DNA from: Hymenobacter rigui
GTDB taxonomy: Bacteria; Bacteroidota; Bacteroidia; Cytophagales; Hymenobacteraceae
Reading direction: 5' to 3'
Assembly (NCBI RefSeq): GCF_003944715.1
Contig: NZ_RWIT01000019.1
Coordinates: 1-64,000 of the forward strand
Length of the DNA stretch: 64,000 nt
Position 1 is the first letter of the stretch. The number at the start of each line of letters is the position of its first letter. Of the stretch, positions 17,997 through 26,816 are shown piece after piece. A program made the position numbers and the translations under genes. Under the pieces are notes generated by a model. The model saw only the letters and a program-made list of their open reading frames with translations, ran no database searches and was not told the origin of the DNA.

Positions 17997-19388
17997 ATGC
18001 GTCATTTCTCCCTGCGCCTCACATTGGGGCTGGCCGCCATGCTGTTCGCCGCCGCGCCGCTGGCCGCCACGGCCCAAACCACTGCCGATTCCATTGCCAT
18101 CCGAAAGCTGTATGACGAAGCTTTAGCCCACGGGCAGAGCTACGAAAACCTGCGCTACCTCACCGGCCAGATTGGCGGCCGCCTCAGTGGCTCAGCCCAG
18201 GCCGAGCAGGCCGTGCAATGGGGCAAAGTGGTAATGGAGAAAATAGGCCTCGACCGGGTGTACCTGCAGGAAGTAATGGTGCCGCACTGGGTACGCGGAG
18301 CCAAGGAAAAGGCTCAGGTGAAAGGCTCGAAAGGCAAAGGGCTGAACCTGAACGTGTGCGCGCTGGGTGGCTCGGTAGGCACCAACGGCAAGCTGAAAGC
18401 GCAGGTGATTGAGGTGCAAAGCCTCAAGGAACTGGCCGCCCTGCCCGCCGATAAAGTAAAGGGCAAAATTGTGTTCTTCAACCGCCCTATGAATCCGCTG
18501 TACGTGGAAACCGGCCGGGCTTACGGTGAGGCCGGTGACCAGCGCCGCAGCGGTGCCGCCGAAGCCGCCAAGCGGGGAGCGGTGGGGGCGCTGGTGCGCA
18601 GCCTTTCCCTCGCCCACGATGACTTTCCGCATACCGGCACCATGCGCTATGAGGACAACGTGACGAAAGTGCCCGCCGCCGCCCTCAGCACCAACGGAGC
18701 CGACGAGCTGAGCCAGCTGCTGAAAGCCGACCCTAGCCTGACAGTAGAGCTGGAAATGAGCTGCCAGCAACTGCCCGAAACCAAGAGCTACAACGTCGTT
18801 GGCGAAATCAAAGGCTCCAAATACCCGGAGGAAATCATCAGCGTCGGCGGCCACCTCGACTCCTGGGACCTGGGCCAGGGTGCCCACGACGATGGCACCG
18901 GCTGCACCCAGAGCATGGAAGTGCTGCGGCTGCTGAAGGCCACCGGCCTGCGCCCCGAGCGCACAGTGCGGGCAGTATTGTTTATGAATGAAGAAAACGG
19001 CGTACGGGGCGGTACTAAATACGCTGAGCTGGCCAAAGCCGCCGGCGAAAAACACCTGGCGGCCATGGAGTCGGATGGGGGAGGCTTCACGCCCCGAGGC
19101 TTCTCCATTGAGGCGGAGCCCGCCACGGTACGCAAGGTACAGGCTTGGCAGCCCCTGTTTCGGCCCTACGGCAGCGGTGAGTTCGTGGCCGGCCATTCTG
19201 GCACGGATATCGAGCCGCTGAAAGAGCAGGTGAAAGCCCTAATCGGCTACCACTGCGACTCGCAGCGCTACTTCGATATTCACCATACCGCCGCCGATAC
19301 CTTCGATAAAGTGAACCGCCGGGAGTTGGAGCTGGGTGGGGCCAGTATGGCGGCCCTCATCTACCTCATCAGCAAATACGGCCTATAG
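17997..19388 (+). CDS. M28 family metallopeptidase (carboxypeptidase Q-like)
   Basis: 463 residues with a signal peptide ending in ATAQ. A protease-associated (PA) domain lies at about 110-250. The M28 zinc site is visible: GGHLDSWDLGQGAHDDGTG (His and Asp ligands, near 286), the base Glu in MNEENGVRGG near 330, Asp in ESDGGG near 356 and the last His in HHTAADTFDKVN near 433. It should cleave dipeptides or amino acids from peptides in the periplasm. An in-frame ATG nine codons upstream is possible. Gene follows the phosphatase by 94 bases on the same strand. Confidence 0.92.
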   Translation: MRHFSLRLTLGLAAMLFAAAPLAATAQTTADSIAIRKLYDEALAHGQSYENLRYLTGQIGGRLSGSAQAEQAVQWGKVVMEKIGLDRVYLQEVMVPHWVRGAKEKAQVKGSKGKGLNLNVCALGGSVGTNGKLKAQVIEVQSLKELAALPADKVKGKIVFFNRPMNPLYVETGRAYGEAGDQRRSGAAEAAKRGAVGALVRSLSLAHDDFPHTGTMRYEDNVTKVPAAALSTNGADELSQLLKADPSLTVELEMSCQQLPETKSYNVVGEIKGSKYPEEIISVGGHLDSWDLGQGAHDDGTGCTQSMEVLRLLKATGLRPERTVRAVLFMNEENGVRGGTKYAELAKAAGEKHLAAMESDGGGFTPRGFSIEAEPATVRKVQAWQPLFRPYGSGEFVAGHSGTDIEPLKEQVKALIGYHCDSQRYFDIHHTAADTFDKVNRRELELGGASMAALIYLISKYGL

Positions 19389-19494
19389 CGCCTACTTTCT
19401 GTAGCATACCAGCGCCCCGGGAGCAGCACCTGCGTAAAAGCAACTGTTGTCCGGGGCGTTTTGTATATCATCCATCCTGATACTGTGCCGTAGA

Positions 19495-20034
19495 ATGGAG
19501 CTTTTTCTGGTTGTGCTGCTGCTGCCGGAGCCTGCCAACCAGCAGGTGTGGGCGCTGAAACAAGAAGTACATAAGCTAACCGGTAGCCGGAATGCCCTTC
19601 GCTTACCTCCTCACATTACGCTGATACCGCCGTTCCGGCAGCCGGCTGCCGTTGGGCAGGCGCTGGAACTGTTGTTGCAGGATTTCGCGGCCCGGCAACT
19701 CTGCTGTACCGCTGTGCTGCAGAATTTCGCCTGGTTCGAGAGCCGTACGCTGTATGTGCCGGTAATCCAGGCCGCCGGGCTGCACGCCTTGCATGCCGAC
19801 CTGTATGCGCAGTGTAGTCGCCATCTGCCGGAAGTACCGGCCCCCACCCGGCCTTTTGTCCCGCACGTTACGCTTGCCACCCGCGACTTACCTTCGGATC
19901 AGGTACCCGCCTTACGTGCCCAGTTCGCTACGCGGGCGTACGCGGCCCAAGTAACGCTCCGGGAGTTGGCCATGTACCGGCACAATGGCCAGCTATGGCA
20001 GCAGGTGGCCCGGTTTGAGTTGACGGCGCAATAG
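19495..20034 (+). CDS. 2'-5' RNA ligase family protein (2H phosphoesterase)
   Basis: 179 residues. Two HxT/S-type motifs mark the 2H fold: PPHITLIPPF near residue 40 and PHVTLATRDL near 123. Such proteins act as cyclic phosphodiesterases or RNA ligases (ThpR, YjcG). The ATG at 19495 starts the conserved domain; a TTG-type longer start has no homology. A very strong terminator follows at 20040-20100. Confidence 0.8.
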   Translation: MELFLVVLLLPEPANQQVWALKQEVHKLTGSRNALRLPPHITLIPPFRQPAAVGQALELLLQDFAARQLCCTAVLQNFAWFESRTLYVPVIQAAGLHALHADLYAQCSRHLPEVPAPTRPFVPHVTLATRDLPSDQVPALRAQFATRAYAAQVTLRELAMYRHNGQLWQQVARFELTAQ

Positions 20035-20039
20035 GAGAA

Positions 20040-20100
20040 TGCCCGAACACAGGAAACGCCCGACTGTTGACAGCAGCCGGGCGTTTCCTGTGTTCGGGCA
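20040..20100. terminator. Hairpin terminator, 23-bp perfect stem
   Basis: 20040-20062 pairs perfectly with 20078-20100. It separates the plus-strand RNA ligase-like gene from the convergent AT-hook gene and serves both. Confidence 0.8.
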
Positions 20101-20116
20101 TATATAAAGGCCGAAA

Positions 20117-20350
20117 CTATTCGGCGCTGGCGTTTTTCTTGGGGCGGCCAGGGCGTTTGCCGGTAGCACTTACGGTGCGGGGCTTGCGCTCCTTTTTGGC
20201 AACTTTATAATCGGGAGCGAGCATGGTATTGAGCTCCGTCATCAGCTCGTTTACTTTTGCTACCTGCTTACGAATTTGATTCAGAACCGCGTCGTTATCC
20301 TCCGCGTTGGCCAGAATTTGTTGCAGTTTGTTTAGATCAGCAGTTGCCAT
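20117..20350 (-). CDS. Small basic AT-hook protein
   Basis: 77 residues. A helical, mildly acidic N-terminal half (about 1-45, likely coiled coil: LNKLQQILANAEDNDAVLNQ) is followed by a Lys/Arg-rich tail with RKPRTVSATGKRPGRPKK; the core GRP of an AT-hook, which binds the minor groove of AT-rich DNA, is clear. Likely a nucleoid-associated or architectural protein. A promoter-like pair of boxes lies at 20387-20417, and the terminator at 20040-20100 closes the unit. Confidence 0.75.
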   Translation of the reverse strand: MATADLNKLQQILANAEDNDAVLNQIRKQVAKVNELMTELNTMLAPDYKVAKKERKPRTVSATGKRPGRPKKNASAE

Positions 20351-20386
20351 AGGGCGAGAAATTTATTTGGAGAGAAAAGTAGAGTG

Positions 20387-20417
20387 CAAAGTTGAGTATT
20401 TTTTTGGGTGTAGCAAA
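20387..20417 (-). promoter_or_regulatory. Candidate promoter of the AT-hook gene
   Basis: On the minus strand TTTG (20414-20417) is followed after 19 bases by CAACTTTG (20387-20394), close to the Bacteroidota TTTG-N19-TAnnTTTG pattern. The start codon at 20350 is 37 bases further. Confidence 0.4.
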
Positions 20418-20634
20418 TAATGAGTGATATACTTACCGCTAAGTATTCTTATGCTTGTAAAGCATTATTTACTTTAGATTATTCCTGATTTAAGGTGCTT
20501 GTTGAACAGTGTATTTAAAATAATGTTTCCGCATACGCAGATGCGTAGCACGGGTTTCCCTAGATTCTGATAAAGTAGTAATTATAGTTGGTAGTCGTTG
20601 AAATAGTACGACATAAGTCGGCAACAGTAGAAAA

Positions 20635-20673
20635 AAACAGCGCGGTTTATCCCAGGGAAAAGCCGCGCTGTTT
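20635..20673 (-). terminator. Hairpin terminator of the OmpA lipoprotein gene
   Basis: An 11-bp GC-rich stem (20635-20645 with 20663-20673) flanked by A/T runs, just after the stop at 20691. Confidence 0.75.
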
Positions 20674-20690
20674 ATTACAGATTGTGTCGG

Positions 20691-21524
20691 TTAGTTCTGC
20701 TCTAGAATCTGGAAAAGTTCATCCAGTTTAGGGGTCAGGATAATTTCAGTTCGTCGGTTCAGTGCCTTGTTGGCGGGCGTATCGTTTATGGCCACCGGCA
20801 CATATTGTGCCCGGCCTGAGGGCGTAACCTGTGAAGCCGGCAAGCCTGCCTGCGTAAGAATGCGGGTAATTTCGGTGGCGCGCAGTACGCTCAGGTCCCA
20901 GTTGTCGCGCATGCCGGCTGTGCCTTTAGCAATGGGCACATTATCTGTGTGGCCTTCCACCAGCACATTTACATCCTGGTTGCCTTTGAGGGCGGTGGCC
21001 AATTTGGCCAATGCCTCCTGGCCTTTGGGGTCAACTTTCGTAGAACCCGATTTAAACAAAAGCTGCTCGGAAAGCGACACATACACTTTGCCGTTGCGGA
21101 CAGTCACTTGCAAATCCTGAGAATTAAAACCCAGCAGGGCGTCGCCTACTTTCTGGCGCAAAGCTTTTACAGCTGCGTCCTTCTGCTCCAGAATTCGTTG
21201 CATTTCAGCAATGCGCTGTTCCTTGCTGCGTAAATCGGCGGAGAGCTGGGAATTTTCCTGCTGGGCTCCGCTCAAACTCGAGTTCAGCTGGTTTACCTGT
21301 TGATTTTTAGAAAGTAAACTGGTGCGCAAGGCTTCTTCGCTTCGGGATTTTTCCTGTTCCAGTGCATTTTTTTCGGCCTGCAGCTGCTCACGTGCGCGGG
21401 TGGCGTCCGTGTACTGGCCTTGCAGAGCCGTGTATTTTTTCTGTGAAATACAATTAGCTGTCCCGAATAGGACTGCAAAGCCGCAGGCAGCATGCAGAAC
21501 CGGCGTAGGCAGGAAATATTTCAT
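20691..21524 (-). CDS. OmpA family peptidoglycan-binding lipoprotein
   Basis: 277 residues. Signal peptide with TANC as the lipobox (Cys near 24), a long Gln/Glu/Lys-rich coiled coil (about 28-120), then an OmpA domain (about 140-270) with EGHTDNVPIAKG and LNRRTEIIL, whose Asp and Arg bind diaminopimelic acid in peptidoglycan. It should tether the outer membrane to the wall. The start ATG at 21524 opens the signal peptide; an upstream ATG 18 codons earlier has no such sequence. Confidence 0.9.
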   Translation of the reverse strand: MKYFLPTPVLHAACGFAVLFGTANCISQKKYTALQGQYTDATRAREQLQAEKNALEQEKSRSEEALRTSLLSKNQQVNQLNSSLSGAQQENSQLSADLRSKEQRIAEMQRILEQKDAAVKALRQKVGDALLGFNSQDLQVTVRNGKVYVSLSEQLLFKSGSTKVDPKGQEALAKLATALKGNQDVNVLVEGHTDNVPIAKGTAGMRDNWDLSVLRATEITRILTQAGLPASQVTPSGRAQYVPVAINDTPANKALNRRTEIILTPKLDELFQILEQN

Positions 21525-21714
21525 GGCTGAAATCAAGGTGAAAAATGTACGTACTTCAGTGCAACAGTACGCGTACAACGCACCTGCTGCCAGGGTAGTT
21601 ACATGAGGGCTATTTACGGCAGACTATTACTCTGATAAATTTACGGCCGATTCACTACGGGCTTTGCTGTACCTTGGAGCCGTAATTCCACGCTTCAATA
21701 TTTCCAGTTTTCAC

Positions 21715-23442
21715 TTGTTTCTCCGCCTCATTCTTTGGGTGTTGCTCATGCTGCCGGTGCTGCCTGCCTTGGCGCAGCACGCACCCGCCGCAAGCCGGTA
21801 CTGGGTTACTTTTCATAACAAAGCCGGGCAAACGCTGCAGCCGGCGGTGTATTTCAGCGCCGCCGCACAGGCCCGCCGGCAGCGGCAACATCTGCCGGCA
21901 GCCGATAGTACCGATTTTCCGGTGCGCCCGGATCTGGTGGCGCTGGTGCAGGGCACGGCCGATACCGTTACGCTGGTGAGCCGCTGGTTTAATGCGGTAG
22001 CCTGTCGGGCCACGCCCGCTCAGGCGGCCCGGTTACGGCAGCTGCCCGGCATAGCCAGCGTGCGTGCGTGGCCGATGACGCCCGTGCAGCCGGCCGGCCG
22101 GCCCGCGGCCGCCCGGCCCCTTACTGCCGCCGACCGGTCGTTGGCCCGGCGGCAAACGGCCTCTTTGGGCGCTGCTGACTTCCGGCGGATCCGGCTCACC
22201 GGTAAAGGGCTGCGCATTGCCATTTTCGACGTGGGCTTCAATGGCGCTGACCGCCACCCGGCCTTTGCGCACCTGCGGCGTCGGCAGGCTATTGTAGCTA
22301 CCTATGATTTTCTGCGCCGTACGCCGTACGTGTACCAGGGCGGCAACCACGGGACGGAGGTGCTGTCGTGCATTGCCGGCCAATTGCCCGACAGCTCTTA
22401 CCTGGGGCTGGCACCCGGGGCGCAGTTTCTGCTGGCCCGCACCGAGCAGATGTACCGGGAAAAATACGGGGAGGAGGAAGCGTGGCTGGCCGCTGCTGAG
22501 TGGGCCGACCGTAACGGCGCCGATATCATCAACTCCTCGCTGGGCTACACCGACCGGCGCTATTTCCCGGAGCAGATGAATGGACGGACCAGCCTAGTAG
22601 CGCGGGCCGCCGAACTGGCGGTGCGCAAGGGCATATTGGTGGTGAATGCGGCCGGCAACGACGGCGACGACCCCAAATGGCACACCGTGGGTACGCCAGC
22701 CGATGGTGACTCGGTGCTGGCCGTGGGCGGCCTCGACCCCGACACCTATCTGCATGTTGATTTCAGCAGCTACGGCCCGGCCCCAGGTAAGCGGCTGAAG
22801 CCCAATGTAGCCGCGTTTGGCGTGGCCATTGTGGCAGTGCCCGGCGGCTACACGCGCACCGAGGGCACTTCCTTTGCCAGTCCGTTGGTAGCTGGTTTTG
22901 CTGCCTGTGCCTGGCAGCAGCAGCGCAATTTGACGGTAATGGAGCTTTTTCGCCAGATTCAGGAATCCGGCCGGCTATATCCCTACTTCGATTATGCGCA
23001 TGGGTACGGGTTGCCCCAGGCCCGCCACTTCCTGGAAGCCGGACCGGTACCCCCTGTGGTACCAACTTTCGATTTTGTCCGGCAGGATTCGGCGGTGCAG
23101 GTGATTATCCGGGCGGAGGCGGCATACGTGCCGGCTCGTACGTTGCCGCTTTTTGCCGATTCCGTGCAGGCCACCACGCCCACCGAGGTACCCCGGGTAG
23201 CGCCGGTGGGGCAGGAGCAGGCCCGCGCTCCGCAACCCGCCCAGCCTGATGAGGTAGTGGCCCCCGTGCCACCCAATTATCTGTATTGGCAGGTGCTGGA
23301 TATTGCCGGCTACCCCCTGCGCTATGAAGTGCTGGAAGTGTCCCAGCGGGCGGTTCTGCGGTTACCGCTGCGTCGGCTGGACGCCGGTAAAAAAGTGCGG
23401 GTTCATTACCGGGGCTATACTGAAACCTATTCAGCACAATGA
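21715..23442 (+). CDS. S8 family subtilisin-like peptidase
   Basis: 575 residues if begun at the TTG at 21715, which gives a clean 21-residue signal (hydrophobic, then PALAQ); another TTG at 21664 is in frame but overlaps a possible -7 box (TACCTTGG, 21670-21677). A short propeptide-like region (about 25-100) precedes the catalytic domain: Asp in IAIFDVGFNGA, His in GGNHGTEVLSCIAG, the oxyanion Asn in VNAAGNDGDD, and Ser in EGTSFASPLVAG. The tail from about 470 is Pro-rich and probably a linker to the surface. The next gene begins in the last four bases, so they are coupled. Confidence 0.88.
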   Translation: MFLRLILWVLLMLPVLPALAQHAPAASRYWVTFHNKAGQTLQPAVYFSAAAQARRQRQHLPAADSTDFPVRPDLVALVQGTADTVTLVSRWFNAVACRATPAQAARLRQLPGIASVRAWPMTPVQPAGRPAAARPLTAADRSLARRQTASLGAADFRRIRLTGKGLRIAIFDVGFNGADRHPAFAHLRRRQAIVATYDFLRRTPYVYQGGNHGTEVLSCIAGQLPDSSYLGLAPGAQFLLARTEQMYREKYGEEEAWLAAAEWADRNGADIINSSLGYTDRRYFPEQMNGRTSLVARAAELAVRKGILVVNAAGNDGDDPKWHTVGTPADGDSVLAVGGLDPDTYLHVDFSSYGPAPGKRLKPNVAAFGVAIVAVPGGYTRTEGTSFASPLVAGFAACAWQQQRNLTVMELFRQIQESGRLYPYFDYAHGYGLPQARHFLEAGPVPPVVPTFDFVRQDSAVQVIIRAEAAYVPARTLPLFADSVQATTPTEVPRVAPVGQEQARAPQPAQPDEVVAPVPPNYLYWQVLDIAGYPLRYEVLEVSQRAVLRLPLRRLDAGKKVRVHYRGYTETYSAQ

Positions 23443-24158
23443 AAACGGGCATATTTGCAGCAGGAGTTGTGCTAGCCGGACTAGCCATTCAGGGGGCACA
23501 GGCGCAGCGGGTGTTGTTCCGCGCCGACCCCGCCACTGATTCGATGGAGGTGAACTACGGCCCCAACCGGAAATTCTACCAGCATGTGTTCATCGGGTAT
23601 GCCCCTGTAGTAGGCCGGCCGGCCGGCCCGGGTGCCGATTTGCGGTATTTTGCCTCCGCAGAGCCATTTGCCGGTATCCGTTACAAGTTCCGGCTGACTA
23701 AAGGGCTATCCACCGGGTTTGATATGCGCTATGCCCGCTTGGCGTACGCTCTGGAGCAGAACAGCCGAAAACAGCTGCCTACGACTGCCCTGCACCACAA
23801 GGAGTCGATTGTGCTTTCACAGGTGCAACTGGAACCATTCCTCCGGCTTGGATTTGGGCGACGCGGCAACGTCATCGGGCATTACGTGGACGTGAGTGGC
23901 TGGGGTGGCTGGACTATGGCTACCTCGCATCATACCGAGGACCAGCCCGGTACCAATGGCAGCGCGCGCACTGTTACCGTGGAGCGCGGCCTGGACTACG
24001 TGCGCCGCTGGTCATACGGGGTGGGAGCCCGGGCAGGGGCCGGTAGATATGCGCTATTGGGCCGCTACCGCCTCTCCGATACGTTTCGGGGTCCGGCCAC
24101 CGCGGCGTATGCGGAGCTTCCCCGCTGGTTGATAGGCCTAGAGCTGGGATTGTTTTAA
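23439..24158 (+). CDS. Outer-membrane beta-barrel-like protein
   Basis: 239 residues with a signal peptide (GAQAQ). The body alternates hydrophobic and polar residues in short segments rich in Gly, Tyr, Arg and Trp, with aromatic ends (YKFRLTKGLSTGFDMRY, VGARAGAGRYALLGRYRLS), and ends in a hydrophobic stretch closing with Phe, as outer-membrane barrels do. Its start overlaps the stop of the S8 peptidase by four bases. No named family is recognised; the pairing suggests that it helps the peptidase or is processed by it. Confidence 0.7.
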   Translation: MKTGIFAAGVVLAGLAIQGAQAQRVLFRADPATDSMEVNYGPNRKFYQHVFIGYAPVVGRPAGPGADLRYFASAEPFAGIRYKFRLTKGLSTGFDMRYARLAYALEQNSRKQLPTTALHHKESIVLSQVQLEPFLRLGFGRRGNVIGHYVDVSGWGGWTMATSHHTEDQPGTNGSARTVTVERGLDYVRRWSYGVGARAGAGRYALLGRYRLSDTFRGPATAAYAELPRWLIGLELGLF

Positions 24159-24375
24159 AAACTACCGAAAAAAGTACCTTGGGTGTATCCTAAGGGGGCG
24201 TTAATCCCGTAAAAAGGCCCAAACGCACCGCCGTTGTTGTTGGTCGGCAGCCCCCTCGCTTTCCTGCGGCCACATTCTTCCTTTATTCTGGTTCTCCAGG
24301 CAGATACTGAACTTTCGGCTCTTGGTAGTTTTTGTATTTTGCCGAACTAATTTGACGATGGTTTACTCCCCTTTC

Positions 24376-24978
24376 ATGAAAAAGCTTGTACTCTCTGCCG
24401 TTGGGGCACTATCCATGCTCCAGCTAAGCTCCTGTATCAATACGGAGCGTGAGGTGGGGACTTCTAAAAATAATGACCGAGTATTTACCCCTACGCCTGA
24501 AGCGAACCGGGGTCGGGTGTCGGAGCGGACAGTGCTGCGCACCGTAAACGTTTCGCATAACTTCTCGACGACTAAGTCGAAGGATAATTTTGTACTGCAG
24601 CTGCGCGGGCCGAAAATTGCCACTTCTCAGGCATATTTCATGATTATCAGCCCCACGGGGGATACGTTGCGCAAAGAGGTGATGCCCGCCACCGCCCTGA
24701 TCAACGAGCGGGAACTGGACGATCCGCAGGCTGCCACCGTGCGCGATAAGGAAATTGCCATTCTGCAGGCCATGAACAGCTTTTTCCGCGACGACCGGTT
24801 TGTACAGCCCGCCGTGCCGCGCACGGCCACCCAGCCCGAAAACGTGGACGCGCAGTCCTGGACTTCGGTAAAGGAAGATAGCCGCGCCGTGGGCTTCGAC
24901 TATCCCTCAGCCAATGGCCGGGAGCGGCGCCTGGCATACTCCAAAAAGCTGGGCCGCGCCGTGGTCATTGCCGAATAA
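24376..24978 (+). CDS. Hypothetical lipoprotein
   Basis: 200 residues. MKKLVLSAVGALSMLQLSSC is a clear lipoprotein signal with Cys20. The mature part includes KDNFVLQLRGPKIATSQAYF and SPTGDTLRKEVMPAT and is predicted to be beta-rich; no family is recognised. Two upstream ATGs are in frame, but 24376 gives the signal. A strong terminator follows at 25001-25035. Confidence 0.75.
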   Translation: MKKLVLSAVGALSMLQLSSCINTEREVGTSKNNDRVFTPTPEANRGRVSERTVLRTVNVSHNFSTTKSKDNFVLQLRGPKIATSQAYFMIISPTGDTLRKEVMPATALINERELDDPQAATVRDKEIAILQAMNSFFRDDRFVQPAVPRTATQPENVDAQSWTSVKEDSRAVGFDYPSANGRERRLAYSKKLGRAVVIAE

Positions 24979-25000
24979 GCACTAGGCCACTAATTCACCA

Positions 25001-25035
25001 AAAGCCCCGCCCGATACTGTATCGGGCGGGGCTTT
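25001..25035. terminator. Bidirectional hairpin terminator, 16-bp stem
   Basis: 25001-25016 pairs with 25020-25035 around a three-base loop, between the lipoprotein gene (+) and the DUF3570 gene (-). Confidence 0.8.
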
Positions 25036-25071
25036 GGCTTGATATTACAAGGACATTGCAAAGGGCTACTG

Positions 25072-26361
25072 CTACGGCATGGTGAAGGCCAGATCAAAGC
25101 TCACCACGTTGGCGTGGAAGTTCACGTTGCGCTGGTAGTAGGCATAGCGCACGTCCAGCGACTTGAACTTGGCCACCTTGCGGCCGCCGGCTCCGTTGCT
25201 GAACGGTGTTTTGAAGCGCGAAATGCCGTATACCGGCGAGTAGCGCAGCCCCAGCCCGTACTTGTTGGCTGAGAACTTTGACAGGTCGTAGTCGGAGGTA
25301 TAGAACTCGTCGGTGAGGCTGTGCTGGGCGTAGGGGGCGAAGTATTTGGCCGCCGTCTGGGTATGGTAACGGTAGAAGGGGTACAGCACGAAAAAGGGCG
25401 TCACCTTCAGCGGGGCTTCCAGTTCCAGGGTATGGGCCGTAATGCCGAAGTTATCGTTGTAGAAGCGGTAGAAGCCCCGCAGCTGCACAAAATCGGTGGC
25501 GTAATAGCTGGCGCGCAGGCCTACCGGATATTTGAAGCGGCGCTGGGGCAGCTGCTCCACTTTGGGCATGCTGGAGCCCTGGAAATACACCCGGTGGAAG
25601 GGTGTGCTCAGCAGTCCGTTCTGATACACCAGCTCAGTGCTCACGGCCAGCTGCAGCCGCTGGCTGATCACCTGCGAGTACACCAGGTTCAGGTTGTAGC
25701 TCTGGCGCTTATCGGTGGGCACCAGCATCTGGCCGGTGCGCAGCTCGGTGGGGTAAATCAGCTTGGCCTGGTCGATGTACACCTGCCCGGCCACGCTCAG
25801 CTCCCGGTTGCCATCCTGCGAGGCTTTGGCCCATGAGGCGGCCACGTTCACCGAGAAGTAGTCGTACTCCTTCGACACGCCGCCACCCACCCCCACGATG
25901 CGGTGCTTGGCCTTGTTCTCGCGCGAGTAGCCCAGGTCCACGTGGTAGCGGGCATCGTGCGAGGAAGGCGTGGATAAATACAACCCATCCACGCCGTCAA
26001 TCCGGTCAGTAGAGGCGGATGCGTAGAAGTCGGCCCCAATGTTGGCCGTCAGGCGGCTGACGGTATCAAGCGGGATATTGAGGATGATGGTGGGCGTGAC
26101 GTCGGTGAGGTACTCGGTGCCTTGGCCGCCCTGCACGGCTCCGTGGGAGCCGTCCTGCTGGTAGTAGCTGCCGAGAATGTTCACCTCCGTCTCGCCGGGC
26201 GAGGCCGTGCTGACGTTGGTAGTGGTAGGCGTAGCGGGTACGCCGGAGCCATCAATGCGGTTAGGCGTAAGGCCGCCCTGCGCCAGGGCCAGCCCCGGCA
26301 GCAGCAGCCCCGCCGCCACGGGCAGCATCCGGCCACCACGGAAAATCAGGGAGAAGTTCAT
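25072..26361 (-). CDS. DUF3570 outer-membrane beta-barrel
   Basis: 429 residues. Signal peptide ending in ALAQ, then a long beta-rich protein with many amphipathic strands (NLNLVYSQVISQRLQL, GLRASYYATDFVQLRGFYRFY, KYGLGLRYSPVYGI) and a final hydrophobic segment ending in FTMP. It matches the DUF3570 family, predicted outer-membrane barrels of unknown function. It is the last gene of a cassette with a DUF4266 lipoprotein, an ApbE homologue and a thioredoxin, which makes a role in envelope redox or metal handling likely. A palindromic repeat separates it from the DUF4266 gene. Confidence 0.85.
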   Translation of the reverse strand: MNFSLIFRGGRMLPVAAGLLLPGLALAQGGLTPNRIDGSGVPATPTTTNVSTASPGETEVNILGSYYQQDGSHGAVQGGQGTEYLTDVTPTIILNIPLDTVSRLTANIGADFYASASTDRIDGVDGLYLSTPSSHDARYHVDLGYSRENKAKHRIVGVGGGVSKEYDYFSVNVAASWAKASQDGNRELSVAGQVYIDQAKLIYPTELRTGQMLVPTDKRQSYNLNLVYSQVISQRLQLAVSTELVYQNGLLSTPFHRVYFQGSSMPKVEQLPQRRFKYPVGLRASYYATDFVQLRGFYRFYNDNFGITAHTLELEAPLKVTPFFVLYPFYRYHTQTAAKYFAPYAQHSLTDEFYTSDYDLSKFSANKYGLGLRYSPVYGISRFKTPFSNGAGGRKVAKFKSLDVRYAYYQRNVNFHANVVSFDLAFTMP

Positions 26362-26400
26362 ATCAAAACGAGGAGAGTATTGTAGAAAGGGGGGCAGGTC

Positions 26401-26505
26401 GTCATGCTGAGCGAAGCCGAAGCATCTTTACCTCTGACTAATCAAATAGCATTGCAACGAAGCGGTAGAGATGCTTCGGCAAGCGGACGCCAGATGGAGC
26501 ATGAC
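26401..26505. repeat. Palindromic intergenic repeat, family A copy 1
   Basis: GTCATGC at the left end and GCATGAC at the right end are inverted, and the inner arms GCCGAAGCATCT (26416-26427) and AGATGCTTCGGC (26469-26480) are perfectly inverted. A second copy occurs at 28651-28760. Confidence 0.75.
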
Positions 26506-26528
26506 GTTCTATAAAGCTTTCTGAGCAG

Positions 26529-26777
26529 CTAATTGCAGCCGCAACCACCACCAACTTTGCCGCCGTTGGCACCACCGGCACCTTCGCGGTAGCTTTCGAA
26601 GTTGGTTTCATACACTTCCACTCGCTTGTTGGCGAGCTTCATGTCCTCATCGTTGAGATATACTTTCTGGTAGGCAGCCACCGAGACGCAGCCCGAGAGG
26701 CTGGCTGCGGCAGCCACCAGCCCGGCCAGGCCCAGCAAAGGGCGGTGCAGGCGCGAAAAAATAGGAGTTCGGTTCAC
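26529..26777 (-). CDS. DUF4266 lipoprotein with Cys-Gly-Cys C-terminus
   Basis: 82 residues. Signal peptide ends in LSGC (Cys near residue 29). The conserved part has AAYQKVYLNDEDMKLANKR and YETNFESYREGA, and the end is Gly-rich, finishing in GGGCGCN. The exact family match is DUF4266, a short domain found beside DUF3570 genes. The two C-terminal cysteines could bind metal, form a disulfide or receive a modification. The gene lies 39 bases after the ApbE gene and 167 bases before DUF3570. Confidence 0.85.
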   Translation of the reverse strand: MNRTPIFSRLHRPLLGLAGLVAAAASLSGCVSVAAYQKVYLNDEDMKLANKRVEVYETNFESYREGAGGANGGKVGGGCGCN

Positions 26778-26816
26778 GGTTGAGGGGAGAAAAGAGCGAA
26801 AGTATAGATGGGGCTG

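Larger units (their letters stand above)
20351..20690. other. AT-rich gap of about 340 bases
   Basis: This gap is far more AT-rich than the genes around it. It holds the promoter candidate for the AT-hook gene near its left end and the terminator of the OmpA lipoprotein at its right end. I see no supported gene in it. It includes runs such as ttattt and tatttaaaataat that an AT-hook protein could bind. Confidence 0.6.

Noticed and set aside
21664..21714. TTG at 21664 as the start of the S8 peptidase
   Set aside because: It overlaps a possible -7 element and gives an atypical signal peptide; 21715 gives a clean one. Not excluded.
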